A DNA stretch of 64,000 nt from Bacillus coahuilensis m4-4 (GTDB lineage Bacteria; Bacillota; Bacilli; Bacillales; Bacillaceae_K): NCBI RefSeq assembly GCF_000171615.1, contig NZ_ABFU01000030.3, forward strand, positions 4,976 through 68,975, in the 5' to 3' direction. A program made the translations under genes and the position numbers. Of this stretch, positions 1 to 8,854 are shown one piece after another; within the stretch, counting starts at the first letter, position 1, and each line of letters opens with the position of its first letter. The notes under the pieces were generated by a model. That model saw only the letters and a program-made list of their open reading frames with translations. It did not search any database and was not told where the DNA came from.

Positions 1-2
1 TT

Positions 3-137
3 TTTTCCTTTTATGATGATGCATCTCTAAAAGAATTATTATCAGAACTGTTTATAATAGAAAATTTTGAAGTGGTGCCAAAAGACATAGTTGGCGGAAA
101 ATTCCACTTCCAATCAGTTATATTGAGAAATAAATAG
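3..137 (+). CDS. C-terminal end of a probable SAM-dependent methyltransferase (partial)
   Basis: The reading frame is open from the left edge and stops at TAG 135-137, so only the last 44 codons are present. The tail ends in IVGGKFHFQSVILRNK, a hydrophobic, strand-like ending that resembles the final strands of class I methyltransferases. That assignment is an inference from a short tail; the catalytic part lies outside the window. Confidence 0.4.
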   Translation, partial: FSFYDDASLKELLSELFIIENFEVVPKDIVGGKFHFQSVILRNK

Positions 138-172
138 ATAACTTTGTGAAGATATGCACTTTAATTAAAGGG

Positions 173-231
173 GGGCAATAACAGAAGATAATCTAATTGA
201 TCCGACGATTGCCCTTATTCCATTAAAGGGC
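173..231. other. Two overlapping, mutually exclusive hairpins in an intergenic region
   Basis: GGGCAAT (173-179) can pair with ATTGCCC (208-214). GCCCTT (211-216) can instead pair with AAGGGC (226-231). The shared segment allows only one hairpin at a time. It lies between the partial gene and the lipoprotein gene at 309. No T-run follows closely, so its role, if any, is unknown. Confidence 0.3.
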
Positions 232-308
232 AGCATTAATTGAATAATGGGCTGTGTGGAACTTTATGCTTTTTTGTTCGTAAAGGTATTAAAGGGGGAA
301 TTTTATTT

Positions 309-839
309 ATGAAAAAACTGCTAATTATTGTGCTTTTAACTTTATCAATGGTAGCTTGTTCTAACAAAGCTAACTATGAGTTACCTGTGGATGAATATCC
401 GCAAACCATTTTTGACCAAATAAGTGAATTGCCTGAGGAAATTCAAGAAAAAATAATTGTTCCTACCGAGTTTCCATTCAAAATAGAGGAACCAAGCTAT
501 CGTAAAGAAGAAACCTCAGATGGAAGGGTACTTGTTACAGCCCTACATTTTATATCTGTCGCTGAAGAAAAAAATGATAAAATTGTCGTGCATTTCACAA
601 CATCCTATTTAGAAGGGCTTGATCCGTATGATGAGAATGCGGTAGAAACGCTTAAATTAGATAATGGCATCGAAGCAAATATAAGGAAAGATAATAAACA
701 GGATAAAACAATTATTTGGACAAATGACAATGAGGCATTTCATACGCTGTCTATATTATCACTAGGCGAAAAAATTTCATTAGAACAATTGAAAATTATA
801 GCTAACTCAATGACTTCAATATCTTCTTCAGGTAATTAG
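309..839 (+). CDS. Small secreted lipoprotein, function unknown
   Basis: A 176-residue protein starting at ATG 309 after the AAAGGGGGA ribosome site; an earlier in-frame TTG at 240 lacks a site. It begins MKKLLIIVLLTLSMVACSNK, a classic lipoprotein signal with a lipobox ending MVAC, so the mature chain should be lipid-anchored outside the membrane from Cys15. The rest is acidic and hydrophilic with no further membrane span. It looks like the extracellular anti-sigma-tail/DUF4367 type of small lipoprotein, but no diagnostic motif confirms this. It appears to be a single-gene unit. Confidence 0.6.
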   Translation: MKKLLIIVLLTLSMVACSNKANYELPVDEYPQTIFDQISELPEEIQEKIIVPTEFPFKIEEPSYRKEETSDGRVLVTALHFISVAEEKNDKIVVHFTTSYLEGLDPYDENAVETLKLDNGIEANIRKDNKQDKTIIWTNDNEAFHTLSILSLGEKISLEQLKIIANSMTSISSSGN

Positions 840-960
840 TAACGGTCCTCCTTATAAAGGGACAGGATAGTGAATAAAGCAATAAGAGAAAAGATAATAA
901 AATGATATATTTTTATATATGGGGAGATAAAATGACTTAGAAGAAAAAAGGAGACCAGAT

Positions 961-1743
961 ATGGTTCTGGAGAAGGTTATAAAGAAAATCAATATTCAGA
1001 GTGAGTACAAGACTTTTGTAGAGGAGTATTCAGCTAGCTTGCTTTCAGAGTTCAATGGGAAAATTCACAGTATTTATATGTGTGGCTCAATTCCTAAAGG
1101 TACTGCTCAGCCATTTAAGTCTGATGCAGATTTTACAATAGTATGCGAAAGACCAGAAGATATAGATTATGATAGAGTTTCATGTCTGAAGGACCAGATT
1201 TTGCAAAAATATCGATTAGTAACCAAGGTTGATACGGTTATTTGTTCACTGGATGATGTAAGAAGAAAGCCCACTGAATGGGGATTTTGGCTCAAAATAA
1301 TCTGTGTTTGTATGCATGGTACTGATATTGGCGAAGAAGTACCGCCTATTCTTATTTCACCTGAGTTCATAATAGACTTGAATTCAGACACTCAAGAGGA
1401 GGTGGCTCGCGTTCGCGGTTTTCTAACTAATGCCAATGATGACTCATTGAAATCTAGATATACCAAAGGTTACTCAAAGAAATTAATTCGTGCATTATAC
1501 TCTTTGGTTTTAGAAGATACAGGGGTTTGGCAAGATGATATTACTAATATGAAGAGTGCCATATCAGATTATTCCAATATTGATTCAGCTTTAGTTGACT
1601 ATCTGTATGCGTGTTATTTAGATAGTAATGTAGATGTTGAAGAATTTCTGGGGATTGCAGAAGAAGTATATAGTTATATTGAGAAGGCTTTAACTGTATT
1701 GGCTGCTTCTAGAACTTCCAGTTCCAGAACCTACTTAAAGTAA
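961..1743 (+). CDS. Nucleotidyltransferase-fold protein (aminoglycoside adenylyltransferase-like)
   Basis: A 260-residue protein with an AAGGAGA ribosome site a few bases before ATG 961. The N-terminal half carries the polymerase-beta-type signature GSIPKGT followed by SDADFTIV (about residues 41-60), the metal-binding Asp pair, and VDTVICSLDD (about 91-100) as the expected third acidic strand. The C-terminal half is alpha-helical and fits the helical substrate-binding domain of ANT/KNT-type enzymes. Members transfer a nucleotide to a drug, a protein or a small molecule; the substrate here cannot be read. It stands alone, with a 78-bp inverted-repeat element right after its stop. A second, unrelated nucleotidyltransferase lies at 21378. 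Confidence 0.7.
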   Translation: MVLEKVIKKINIQSEYKTFVEEYSASLLSEFNGKIHSIYMCGSIPKGTAQPFKSDADFTIVCERPEDIDYDRVSCLKDQILQKYRLVTKVDTVICSLDDVRRKPTEWGFWLKIICVCMHGTDIGEEVPPILISPEFIIDLNSDTQEEVARVRGFLTNANDDSLKSRYTKGYSKKLIRALYSLVLEDTGVWQDDITNMKSAISDYSNIDSALVDYLYACYLDSNVDVEEFLGIAEEVYSYIEKALTVLAASRTSSSRTYLK

Positions 1744-1744
1744 A

Positions 1745-1822
1745 GAATCAAGGGGACGGTTCTAGGGATTCTATTTTAAGAATATTGAAACTTTAGAAAC
1801 AAGAGAACCGTCCCCACGACTC
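1745..1822. repeat. Short inverted-repeat element, family A, copy 1
   Basis: A 78-bp unit with perfect 12-bp terminal inverted repeats, GGGGACGGTTCT (1752-1763) and AGAACCGTCCCC (1804-1815). It differs from the copy at 2410-2487 at only three positions over its full length, including short flanks (GAATCAA left, ACGACTC right). Size and structure fit a non-coding REP/MITE-like element mobilised in trans; no transposase lies nearby. Confidence 0.8.
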
Positions 1823-2184
1823 AGGTCTTCTTACTCCTATAATTGATATTTTAACTTTGCCAATCTCAATATTTGTTATCATGCTAGGAATTTTAAAAAT
1901 GCAGTCCATGATGGCCATTTGTAACAAGCTAATTAGAATTTTATTTACTTAGGTTAGCTTTCTTTTTCTCTTTATACCCAAAATTACCCTTACTTTCAAC
2001 ATCTACCCATACTTCAAATGTCTTAGCTATATAAAAACTCTTAGGAATATTGAGAATAATCGAGAAAACAAGAGTTATCTCTGTTTTTATAGAGGGAGTT
2101 ATATTGATGAATACATGAAACCAATTTTAAAGGTTGTCCGTATATATCTAGCAACAGATAGAAACAACAAGAGGAGGAATAAAA
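1823..2184. other. Intergenic stretch with a possible membrane-protein remnant
   Basis: Directly after repeat copy 1 a frame without a start runs to TAG 1950-1952 and reads as a hydrophobic segment (LLTPIIDILTLPISIFVIML). It may be the tail of a membrane protein cut off by the repeat. The rest of the stretch holds nothing recognisable. Confidence 0.25.
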
Positions 2185-2398
2185 ATGAACTTATTATGGG
2201 GCGTATTGATGATTTTAGCAGGGTTATTTTTATTTAGTTTTTGGGACAGTTAAGAGTGATTTTATTATCTATCGTCTTTTGGTTGCCCGTTCAAAGATAC
2301 TATGGGGAGATAAAGTTCACTTAATGCACCAAATAAGTGGTGGTATCATTATCGTCTTAGGGGTGTTGTGGACATTGGGGCTGATTTGGTCAAAATAA
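2185..2398 (+). CDS. Small two-span membrane protein, frameshifted
   Basis: ATG 2185 follows a very strong ribosome site (GAGGAGGAAT). The first frame reads MNLLWGVLMILAGLFLFSFW and stops after 23 codons. Removing one T from the TTTTT run near 2241 joins it to a frame that continues through a hydrophilic loop (VARSKILWGDKVHLMHQ) into a second span (GGIIIVLGVLWTLGLIW) and stops at 2396-2398. The restored product would be about 70 residues with two membrane helices. Function unknown. It sits between the two copies of repeat family A. Confidence 0.5.
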
Positions 2399-2409
2399 AT
2401 AATTATTTG

Positions 2410-2487
2410 GAATCAAGGGGACGGTTCTAGCGATTTTATTTTAAGAATATTGAAACTTTAGAATCAAGAGAACCGTCCCCACGACTC
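2410..2487. repeat. Short inverted-repeat element, family A, copy 2
   Basis: A 78-bp unit matching 1745-1822 at 75 of 78 positions. The 12-bp terminal inverted repeats are GGGGACGGTTCT (2417-2428) and AGAACCGTCCCC (2469-2480). It ends just upstream of the ribosome site of the gene at 2505, so it probably forms part of that gene's leader. Confidence 0.8.
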
Positions 2488-2504
2488 CCAAAGGGGGGCT
2501 AAAT

Positions 2505-2753
2505 ATGGAGTTCCGTTTACCTAATACTATCAAAAGTTTTTATTGGATTTTATTTCCTTTCATTATGATCATCATGAGTATTCAAAATATCTTTAGAAAT
2601 TGGGAACTACAATACAATGGTTTTAATGAATTTGAAGATATAGGGACATTCTTATTTGTACTTGGGATAAGTGCTTGTGAAAGTGCTTTAATAGTAATCT
2701 TTTTATGGTGGTTAGTGAGGTTTATTAAAAAAGTTTCCAATAATCTTATCTAA
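2505..2753 (+). CDS. Small membrane protein, function unknown
   Basis: An 82-residue protein from ATG 2505 with an AAGGGGGG ribosome site. It has two hydrophobic helices, about residues 12-28 (FYWILFPFIMIIMSIQ) and 48-72 (FLFVLGISACESALIVIFLW), separated by a short polar loop, and a basic C-terminus. No family recognised. The repeat element just upstream may influence its transcript. Confidence 0.5.
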   Translation: MEFRLPNTIKSFYWILFPFIMIIMSIQNIFRNWELQYNGFNEFEDIGTFLFVLGISACESALIVIFLWWLVRFIKKVSNNLI

Positions 2754-2878
2754 GACATAAGGCGCACTTCACGAAAAAGAAGAGTACCTTTCTTTATTTT
2801 GGAGATTGCCTTTTTGTAGGAGATTTGAAAGTATTGGTATTAAATAAAAGGGCTGATTGCGAGAATAAGGAATGTTAA

Positions 2879-3083
2879 GGGGACAGGGACCTTGTCTTCT
2901 ACCTTGTCTTCTACCTTGTCTAATCTAACGAACCTAGGATTTGACTACCCCCTACCACTTAAATGCTAAAACGTAATTTAAAAAAACAAAAAAGCCTTGA
3001 TCCGTACCTCATGGCATTTAACTAAGAATTAGTAGGGTTTTTTTGAGGTTCAAGTTCTTCAGCAGGACAAAGTCCCTGTCCCC
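2879..3083. repeat. Inverted-repeat element, family B, copy 1
   Basis: A unit of about 205 bp bounded by GGGGACAGGGACCTTGTC (2879-2896) and a near-perfect inverse ending GTCCCTGTCCCC (3072-3083). It matches 59052-59246 along its length; the main difference is an extra copy of a 12-bp CTTGTCTTCTAC unit near the left end. The shared core includes a CCCCCTACCACT block and an AAAGCCTTGATCCG segment. It is non-coding, with terminal GGGGAC as in family A. It fills most of the 434-bp gap before the MFS gene. Confidence 0.8.
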
Positions 3084-3187
3084 TCGTCCGTCGTCAGATT
3101 GGTGTTTAGGAAGTTATAGTACAAAGGGAAATACTTTAACCCAATTTCCAAAAGAATTGAAAATTGGGCCTTAGTTATACTCTGTTT

Positions 3188-4440
3188 TTACTTCGTGTTA
3201 GAAATTTGGAATGTGTGTTCCTCAGAATAATACGCTGCTTTAGAAGGCCTGGTATTGACGATGAATAATAAAATCGTTACGAAACACATGATTAGGCTTC
3301 CTGCTACTACGACAAATCGAATGGATAGGAATTCCGCTAATAGACCAAAAATGATGGTCCCAATAATGATGAAAAAAGCTTCAATAAAACCATATATGCT
3401 ACCTACTCGACCCATTACATTGGCTGGAACATTGTTTTGATAAAATGTGTCAAATCCTGTGTTCATAAATGCCATCGAAAATGATAGGACAAAAAAGCCA
3501 AGAGAGGCGGTAAAAAAATCGTCTGAAAAGCATAAATGATATACCCGATTGAAATCAAAATGGAACCTAGACCAATGAGCCAGGAAGTAGCAACTTTTTT
3601 AACAATTATTATGTTGACTAAAGCTCCAACGATAATGCCAACTCCTGCAATACTCACTAGTAAGCCATAATCTCCCTCCGTTAATGAGAGTACTTCTAGA
3701 GAGAATGCTGCTTCTAGTGAATCGATGGCAGTTGCTAAGACCATCACAGAACTAATTAGTACGTAAATAATCGAAATGTAGATGTGATTCCGACTATAGT
3801 CAATAACTAATTTCCAATCTGTTTTTAATACCCTTACGCTAATTTTTTCATTAGTACCTTCGATGAAGTCCTCTTTTTCAATATTGGGCAAGAATAGGGT
3901 GAATAGTGATGATACAAATAGAGCTAGTGCATTCATGTAAATAGCGAAATTTGGTGTGCCAATCATAAACAACATTCCTGCAATAGCAGGCCCGATAACA
4001 AATGCTCCAGAATCAATTAAGCTTCGAAGTGAATTAAATCGTTTTCGTTGATGATGAGGAATGAACTTTGTGATATAAGTCATCGATGTGGGTTCATACA
4101 TGGAACTAGCTATACTTATGATGAATACAGTACAGTATATGATCCATAGTGAAGAGAGGGATGGCAGTATGCTAATAAATGTCCCTTGGAAAATAGCAAG
4201 GAACACCATAAGATGCCTTTTATTGATTCGGTCTATGATACTACCGGACCAAAAGTTAGTAAAAAGTGTTGATGATGCTCGAAGTATATATAGACCCGAG
4301 ACAGCCATTACACCCATCCTATCCAGTACAATTAAGTTTAATGCGATAAAATACACCCATTCACCTATGTTTGTAATTCCTATACTGGACAATAAAATGG
4401 AAGGGTATTTCCACGAAGACATAACCTCTTTTGAACGCAT
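3188..4440 (-). CDS. Major facilitator superfamily transporter, frameshifted
   Basis: The gene starts at the ATG ending at 4440 with an AAAGGAG site. The first 325 codons encode about ten hydrophobic helices and the MFS loop motif GSIIDRINKRHLM between helices 2 and 3. An indel in the A7 run at 3512-3518 shifts the frame; the remaining 95 codons (NTGFDTFYQNNVPANVMGRV and two more helices) continue to 3188. The restored product is about 415 residues, normal for the MFS_3/enterobactin-exporter-like group. The substrate is not readable. A T-box leader lies directly upstream, so expression probably rises when one tRNA is uncharged, pointing to an amino-acid-linked substrate. Confidence 0.75.
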
Positions 4441-4479
4441 ATTCTTATTCTCTCCTTTATGAATCTAAAATTTGAAAAT

Positions 4480-4768
4480 AAAAAAACTCACCCCCAAGAA
4501 CTGAATCTTGAGGACGAGTTATAGCGTTCCGCGGTGCCACCCCAGTTTGGTAATAGGTTACCCTATTACCCTCGTTAGGTACGGTATGAAATTCATACAT
4601 ATACCTTAGCTCTATAACAGGAGCTCCTGTCACACTATCACCTACATGGATCCAATGCGCTGCTCAGAGGCTTGCTTCCAACCATTCATTCTTACTCCTT
4701 TTCACCAACCGGAGCTCTCTTTTAAGAATTGCCGATTATACTCTTCTCTTCAAAGCATTTATTTATTG
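4480..4768 (-). promoter_or_regulatory. T-box riboswitch leader of the MFS gene
   Basis: On the minus strand the leader shows the conserved T-box GGGTGGCACCGCGGAAC (4526-4543 region), the core that pairs with the uncharged tRNA acceptor end. It is followed by a terminator, CCTCAAG-loop-CTTGGGGG with flanking ACTC/GAGT and a T-run, at about 4481-4522. Upstream is a long stem I region with AGAGAGCTCCGGTTGGTG, typical of these leaders. By spacing from the TGAGC motif the specifier codon could be CAA or GCA; I cannot fix it by eye. Confidence 0.88.
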
Positions 4769-4774
4769 TGGTTA

Positions 4775-4804
4775 ATAATACCAAAAATTTAAAGAGAAAG
4801 TAAA
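4775..4804 (-). promoter_or_regulatory. Candidate sigma-A promoter for the T-box/MFS transcript
   Basis: On the minus strand TTTACT (4799-4804) and TATTAT (4775-4780) are separated by 18 bases, placing the transcript start near 4768, just ahead of the T-box stem I. Confidence 0.5.
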
Positions 4805-5265
4805 GAACTTTTTTAGTATCAAATAAAAATGCTTTTATCTTGAATGGCTTGGTTAATTTACTCCATATACCCTTTCTGAAAAGTGAAAAGAGTGTAAACA
4901 ATTAATAGGTGTAATGGGGAGATGAGGGTTGATATGTACCTATAAAACAATTGAATATTCCGGATAAATGAAACTTTTACATTCTGAGAAACGTATATAA
5001 CATAAAAAAAGAAGAGTTGGAAAAATCCAGCGATTTGAAAGGAATGTGAGCAAAAAGAAAGACGTTCTTGTAATCATATGGCAGCTTTGTAAAATTGAAA
5101 TACCTTTATTAGGCATAACATGAAGTTATTCATGATTACACGTAAGGTGGGAATTAGTGGGTATTGATTAGGATTGGTAACCCGTATGCAAAATAGAAGT
5201 AAGGGTAAATATTGGGTGTTTTTATTAATGTTTCTATATACTTTATTTTATGGAGTGGGGGCTAC
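4805..5265. other. Intergenic stretch with a candidate ECF-sigma promoter
   Basis: TGAAAC (4969-4974) and CGTA (4992-4995) are 17 bases apart, matching the extracytoplasmic-function (sigma-W/M type) consensus, on the plus strand. It points towards the small membrane protein at 5266. A 25-codon frame from GTG near 5047 looks like chance. Nothing else is recognisable. Confidence 0.35.
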
Positions 5266-5562
5266 ATGCTAATAGTTCAAATTGGTGCAGTAGTGCTAAC
5301 ATTATTAATAAGCTATATAGTAGTGAAGAAAGAATACAAGAAACTAACAAGTGAAGAAAAAAATCTAGTAAAAGAAGATTTAAAGAATCCTAGTAAGGTG
5401 TTATTTCATCTGTTAGGTGAAATTGGATACGTTCTGTTATTTGTAGGAATTATACTTTCTCTTCAAACTGTACAATTTATTGCCTGTTTATTGATGGGAT
5501 TAGGTTGGATTATTGATGGTGCTGAAATTTGGGAAACAGATCATCGAATTGGGTTAGTTTAA
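5266..5562 (+). CDS. Small three-span membrane protein, function unknown
   Basis: A 98-residue protein. ATG 5266 is preferred because GGAGTGGGGG lies just upstream; an earlier in-frame GTG/ATG region lacks a site. Hydrophobic segments lie at about 3-19 (IVQIGAVVLTLLISYIVV), 50-68 (LLGEIGYVLLFVGIILSL) and 72-86. Between the first two is a charged helix, KKEYKKLTSEEKNLVKEDLK. An ECF-type promoter candidate lies about 270 bp upstream, which would fit an envelope-stress function, but that is inference only. Confidence 0.5.
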   Translation: MLIVQIGAVVLTLLISYIVVKKEYKKLTSEEKNLVKEDLKNPSKVLFHLLGEIGYVLLFVGIILSLQTVQFIACLLMGLGWIIDGAEIWETDHRIGLV

Positions 5563-5857
5563 TACTACTAGGTTCCACAATAATACTCATCCCTTCATTG
5601 TTAGCCGTAAAATTCTTTTTGTATTAACTATTCATCATTGAGAGGTTTATAATAGAATGATTTGGAATTAAAAGTGTGGTTCATGAGATTGTGCATGACA
5701 GACAATGGATATACGATTTGGAAATGGTAAACCTTGCGGCTGTAACAAAATGCTGGAATTAGCTGAAGATTTATTATGGAGGTAGCGTATTTATTCTTCT
5801 TGGACTGATTGCACACTTCCAGTTAGAAATACAATGCAATTAAGGGGTGAATCTGAT
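5563..5857. other. Intergenic stretch, possible decayed coding remnant
   Basis: Short frames without starts read as protein-like fragments (for example VVHEIVHDRQWIYDLEMVN near 5671-5727), broken by stops. They may be a decayed gene. No promoter, repeat or structured RNA was recognised. Confidence 0.2.
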
Positions 5858-6187
5858 ATGAAAAAAAGGAATGCATCCATTTTTTCAGCAGTTTTCTTTA
5901 TTATATCTGTTTTTCCAATTGTTGTTGGTTTAACAGAATGGGGGAATCCATTATATGTAGCAGTATTAAATATAAGTATCTTTTTTCCTTTAATGATAAG
6001 TATTGTCGGTTTTATATTCGCTTTTATCGGTATTGGAGGTAAGGTGAAAATTAGTCTAGTAGTGCTTAATGCAATAGGTAGTATACTATCTTCTTTTTTA
6101 ATTCTTTATCGCTTTCTTTGGTTACCTACAACCTTAGAAACTACAATCTATCTTAAGAGGAAAAGTCTACTGTTAAAGAAGAATTAA
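5858..6187 (+). CDS. Small membrane protein, function unknown
   Basis: A 109-residue protein from ATG 5858, after AAGGGGTGAA. Three hydrophobic segments are visible at about 8-27 (FSAVFFIISVFPIVVGL), 32-60 and 66-88 (SLVVLNAIGSILSSFLILYR). The C-terminus turns basic (YLKRKSLLLKKN), which may reflect a frameshift near the end. No family recognised. Confidence 0.45.
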   Translation: MKKRNASIFSAVFFIISVFPIVVGLTEWGNPLYVAVLNISIFFPLMISIVGFIFAFIGIGGKVKISLVVLNAIGSILSSFLILYRFLWLPTTLETTIYLKRKSLLLKKN

Positions 6188-6280
6188 CTGTAAAAACTGT
6201 ATATAAATATAGACACTATTAAAGTTCAAGAGTCTTGTTTAGGCATTTATACAGTAATAGAATAGTTCCCTCTATGACAA

Positions 6281-6313
6281 GAGCTAAGGTGATTTCACTA
6301 AGCTCTTTTTTTG
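6281..6313 (+). terminator. Probable intrinsic terminator
   Basis: GAGCT (6281-6285) and AGCTC (6301-6305) close an imperfect stem (GGTGA/TCAC inside), followed by seven or more T. It would end the transcript of the small membrane gene at 5858. Confidence 0.5.
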
Positions 6314-6586
6314 TTAGAGAAAAAAGTATAAGTCTGAAGAAGTAGTTATAAATACTCCAGTATTAGGGAAGATGTTTACAATGTTTGCTTGTAATCTTAA
6401 TGTTTTTCAAAATAAAATAGCTAAGCTTAATAAATAAATTACCAATAGACGTCAGACATCTATCCAATAATCTTTTAATATGCTATACTATTAAAAACGC
6501 TTTCATTTGAAAAGTAGTCGAGTATAAAATTGGAAAGGGTGATCTAATCTAACCAAAAAAAGAAAATGTAACCCTATTCATACTGT

Positions 6587-6600
6587 TGTAAGCGCTTTTT
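6587..6600. promoter_or_regulatory. Candidate cre (CcpA) site
   Basis: TGTAAGCGCTTTTT matches the catabolite-response consensus TGWAANCGNTNWCA at the core and left arm and deviates at the final two bases. It lies about 155 bp before the ymfC start. Confidence 0.35.
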
Positions 6601-6755
6601 AACACCATCAGAACTTTAAGAATATTCTTGTTTTCAAGTTTTTTCGACAAAATGCTTAGATTCTATTTATTTATAAAATGAAAAGTGTTATAGTATTTTC
6701 GATTAGTAGGAAAGAATCATGTTAGTGGTAAAAGTTCATATGGTGGTGGTTTATT

Positions 6756-7484
6756 TTGACAATACGCTCAGACAACAGGCATTTATACTTACAAGTCATT
6801 GATCGATTAAAGAAGGATATTGAAACTGGAGTATACAAAGAGAAATCCAAGTTACCTTCTGAGTTCGAACTTTCTAAGCAGTTAGGTGTTTCAAGAGCAA
6901 CACTAAGAGAGGCTCTTAGAATACTAGAGGAAGAGAATGTCATTGTAAGGCGTCACGGGGTTGGTACATTTGTCAATGTAAAGCCACTATTCACATCAGG
7001 TATTGAGCAACTAAATAGTGTTTCTAATATGATCCGACAAGCAGGAATGGAGCCTGGTACAATCTTCCTAAATTCATCTACTGCTACAGCTTCTGAAGAA
7101 GATATCAATAAATTCAGTATTGAAGAAGATGAAAAGGTTTTAATGATTGAGCGGGTAAGAACGGCTAACGGTGAACCAGTCGTATATTGTGTTGATAAGA
7201 TTCCAATGGATTGTGCTCCAGCAAATCTATCTCACGCAGACGGTTCCATTTTCAACTTAATAGAAAATGAAGGAAAGCATTCCATTTCATATGCAGTCGC
7301 TCATATTGAACCTTTTGGTTATCATGAAAAAATTTCACCCATTCTTGAATGTGAACCTGAAACGGCACTGCTGATCCTTAAGCAGATGCACTACGATGAA
7401 TATGACCGCCCAATTCTCTATTCTGTTAACTATTTTAGAGCAGATAAATTTAGTTTTCATGTGCTAAGAAAACGCGTGTACTAA
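6756..7484 (+). CDS. ymfC: GntR/HutC-family transcriptional regulator (YmfC type)
   Basis: A 242-residue cytoplasmic repressor-type protein, probably starting at TTG 6756 after GGTGGTGG. Residues about 8-75 form the GntR winged helix, with [20 protein letters not shown] as recognition region and RRHGVGTFV as wing. Residues about 85-240 form the UTRA ligand-binding domain with the typical [12 protein letters not shown] strand and a closing [11 protein letters not shown]. In other Bacillaceae this gene heads the segment before ymfF. Here it precedes a nucleoside-type BMP/ABC operon after a 59-bp gap, so it most likely senses a nucleoside- or sugar-related ligand and controls that operon. Intact. 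Confidence 0.85.
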   Translation: MTIRSDNRHLYLQVIDRLKKDIETGVYKEKSKLPSEFELSKQLGVSRATLREALRILEEENVIVRRHGVGTFVNVKPLFTSGIEQLNSVSNMIRQAGMEPGTIFLNSSTATASEEDINKFSIEEDEKVLMIERVRTANGEPVVYCVDKIPMDCAPANLSHADGSIFNLIENEGKHSISYAVAHIEPFGYHEKISPILECEPETALLILKQMHYDEYDRPILYSVNYFRADKFSFHVLRKRVY

Positions 7485-7543
7485 AGTGATTTGCTTCACT
7501 ACTAATTCTACAAAAAACCAATTTTATCAGGGGGTTAAGTTTT

Positions 7544-8632
7544 ATGAAAAGCGTAAGTTTGGATTAGCTTTATCTCTAGTACTAGCAGCAGGAACACTTT
7601 TAGGTGCTTGTGGTTCTAGTGAGACAAATGAAGGGTCTACTGGTTCAACAGATTCAACTGAAGAAAAGTTCAAAGTAGCAATGGTAACAGATGTAGGTGG
7701 GGTGGATGATAAGTCCTTCAACCAATCTGCATGGGAAGGAATTAAAGCCTATGGTGCTGATAATGGATTAGAAGAAGGGAATGAAGGTTACTCTTACTTA
7801 CAATCTCAATCAGATGCTGACTATGAAACAAACTTAAATACTCTTGCTCGCCAAGATTTCAATTTAGTTTATGGTATTGGATTCCTTATGATGGATGCAG
7901 TGAACAACGTTGCTAGCCAGCAAACTGAAACTCAGTTTGGAATTGTTGACGCCGTTGTAGAACAACCAAACGTTGCAAGTATTACATTTAAAGAAAATGA
8001 AGCAGGTTACTTAGCGGGTGTTGCAGCTGGTCTTGCTAACAAAAACAAATAAAGTTGGTTTTATTGGTGGAATGGAAATTGAAGTAATCGATCGCTTTGA
8101 AGCTGGTTTTATCGCTGGTGTAAAAGCTGTAAATCCTGACGCAGAAGTTGATTCTCAATATGCAGGTGCATTTGATAAAGCAGAATTAGGTCAAACCATT
8201 GCTGCTTCTATGTACTCTTCTAATGTAGATGTTATCTTCCACGCTGCTGGTGCTACAGGTAACGGGCTATTCAAAGAAGCTCGTGACTTAAAAGCAAAAG
8301 ATCCTAGCCGTTACATCTGGGCAATTGGTGTTGATGCTGACCAAACTGCTGAAGGTTTACTAGAAATTGATGGAGAAGAGAAAAACATTATTTTAACTTC
8401 TGCATTAAAACGCGTTGACGTTGCTGTTAAAGACTTAGCTGAACAAGCTAAAGCTGGTACATTCCCTGGTGGAGAAGTAATTAACTATGGATTAGCTGAA
8501 GATGGTGTAGGTCTAGCTCCAGTAAATCCAGATGTTGAAAACGTAGATGATATCAACTCAAAGGTTGAAGAATATAAAGAGCAAATTAAAAATGGTGAAA
8601 TTGAAGTTCCTGCTTCTGTAAGCGAACTTTAA
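7544..8632 (+). CDS. nupN: BMP-family substrate-binding lipoprotein of a nucleoside ABC importer, frameshifted
   Basis: ATG 7544 follows AGGGGG. The lipoprotein signal ([20 protein letters not shown] then Cys) comes into frame only if the A4 run after the ATG is read as A5. A second slip in A5 at 8041-8045 separates the two halves; joining gives [16 protein letters not shown]. Restored length is about 362 residues, normal for the basic membrane protein (BMP/Med) family. Landmarks are [19 protein letters not shown] (about 45-63), [12 protein letters not shown], and [13 protein letters not shown]. The family delivers purine nucleosides to a NupO-NupP-NupQ-type importer, whose genes follow. It is anchored outside the membrane. 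Confidence 0.85.
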
Positions 8633-8640
8633 GATTATAG

Positions 8641-8676
8641 AAGGAATAAGAAGGTTTAGCTTCTTATTCCTTTCTT
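8641..8676 (+). terminator. Intrinsic terminator after the binding-protein gene
   Basis: A perfect 13-bp stem (8641-8653 with 8660-8672), 6-base loop, then a T-rich tail. It may be partly read through, giving more binding protein than transporter subunits, a common arrangement. Confidence 0.8.
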
Positions 8677-8854
8677 ACAAAAAAGAGAGACTTCCCTAGA
8701 TTTTACAAAAATCTTAACTGAAGAATAGAAGAAATCTTCTGTTTTTCATTGAAGGTTTTTGTGGTGAGATCTTAATTTTTTTACCCTTTAAGGTCTGACT
8801 TCATACTTTTAAACGTAATAATCCTTGAATGATTGGATGAGGAGTGATAGATGT

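Larger units (their letters stand above)
6188..6755. other. Long intergenic region upstream of the GntR gene
   Basis: It contains a weak terminator-like hairpin at 6281-6313 and a catabolite-response-type site at 6587-6600 (separate entries). The rest is A/T-rich; I could not assign a clear promoter for the regulator. Confidence 0.4.
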
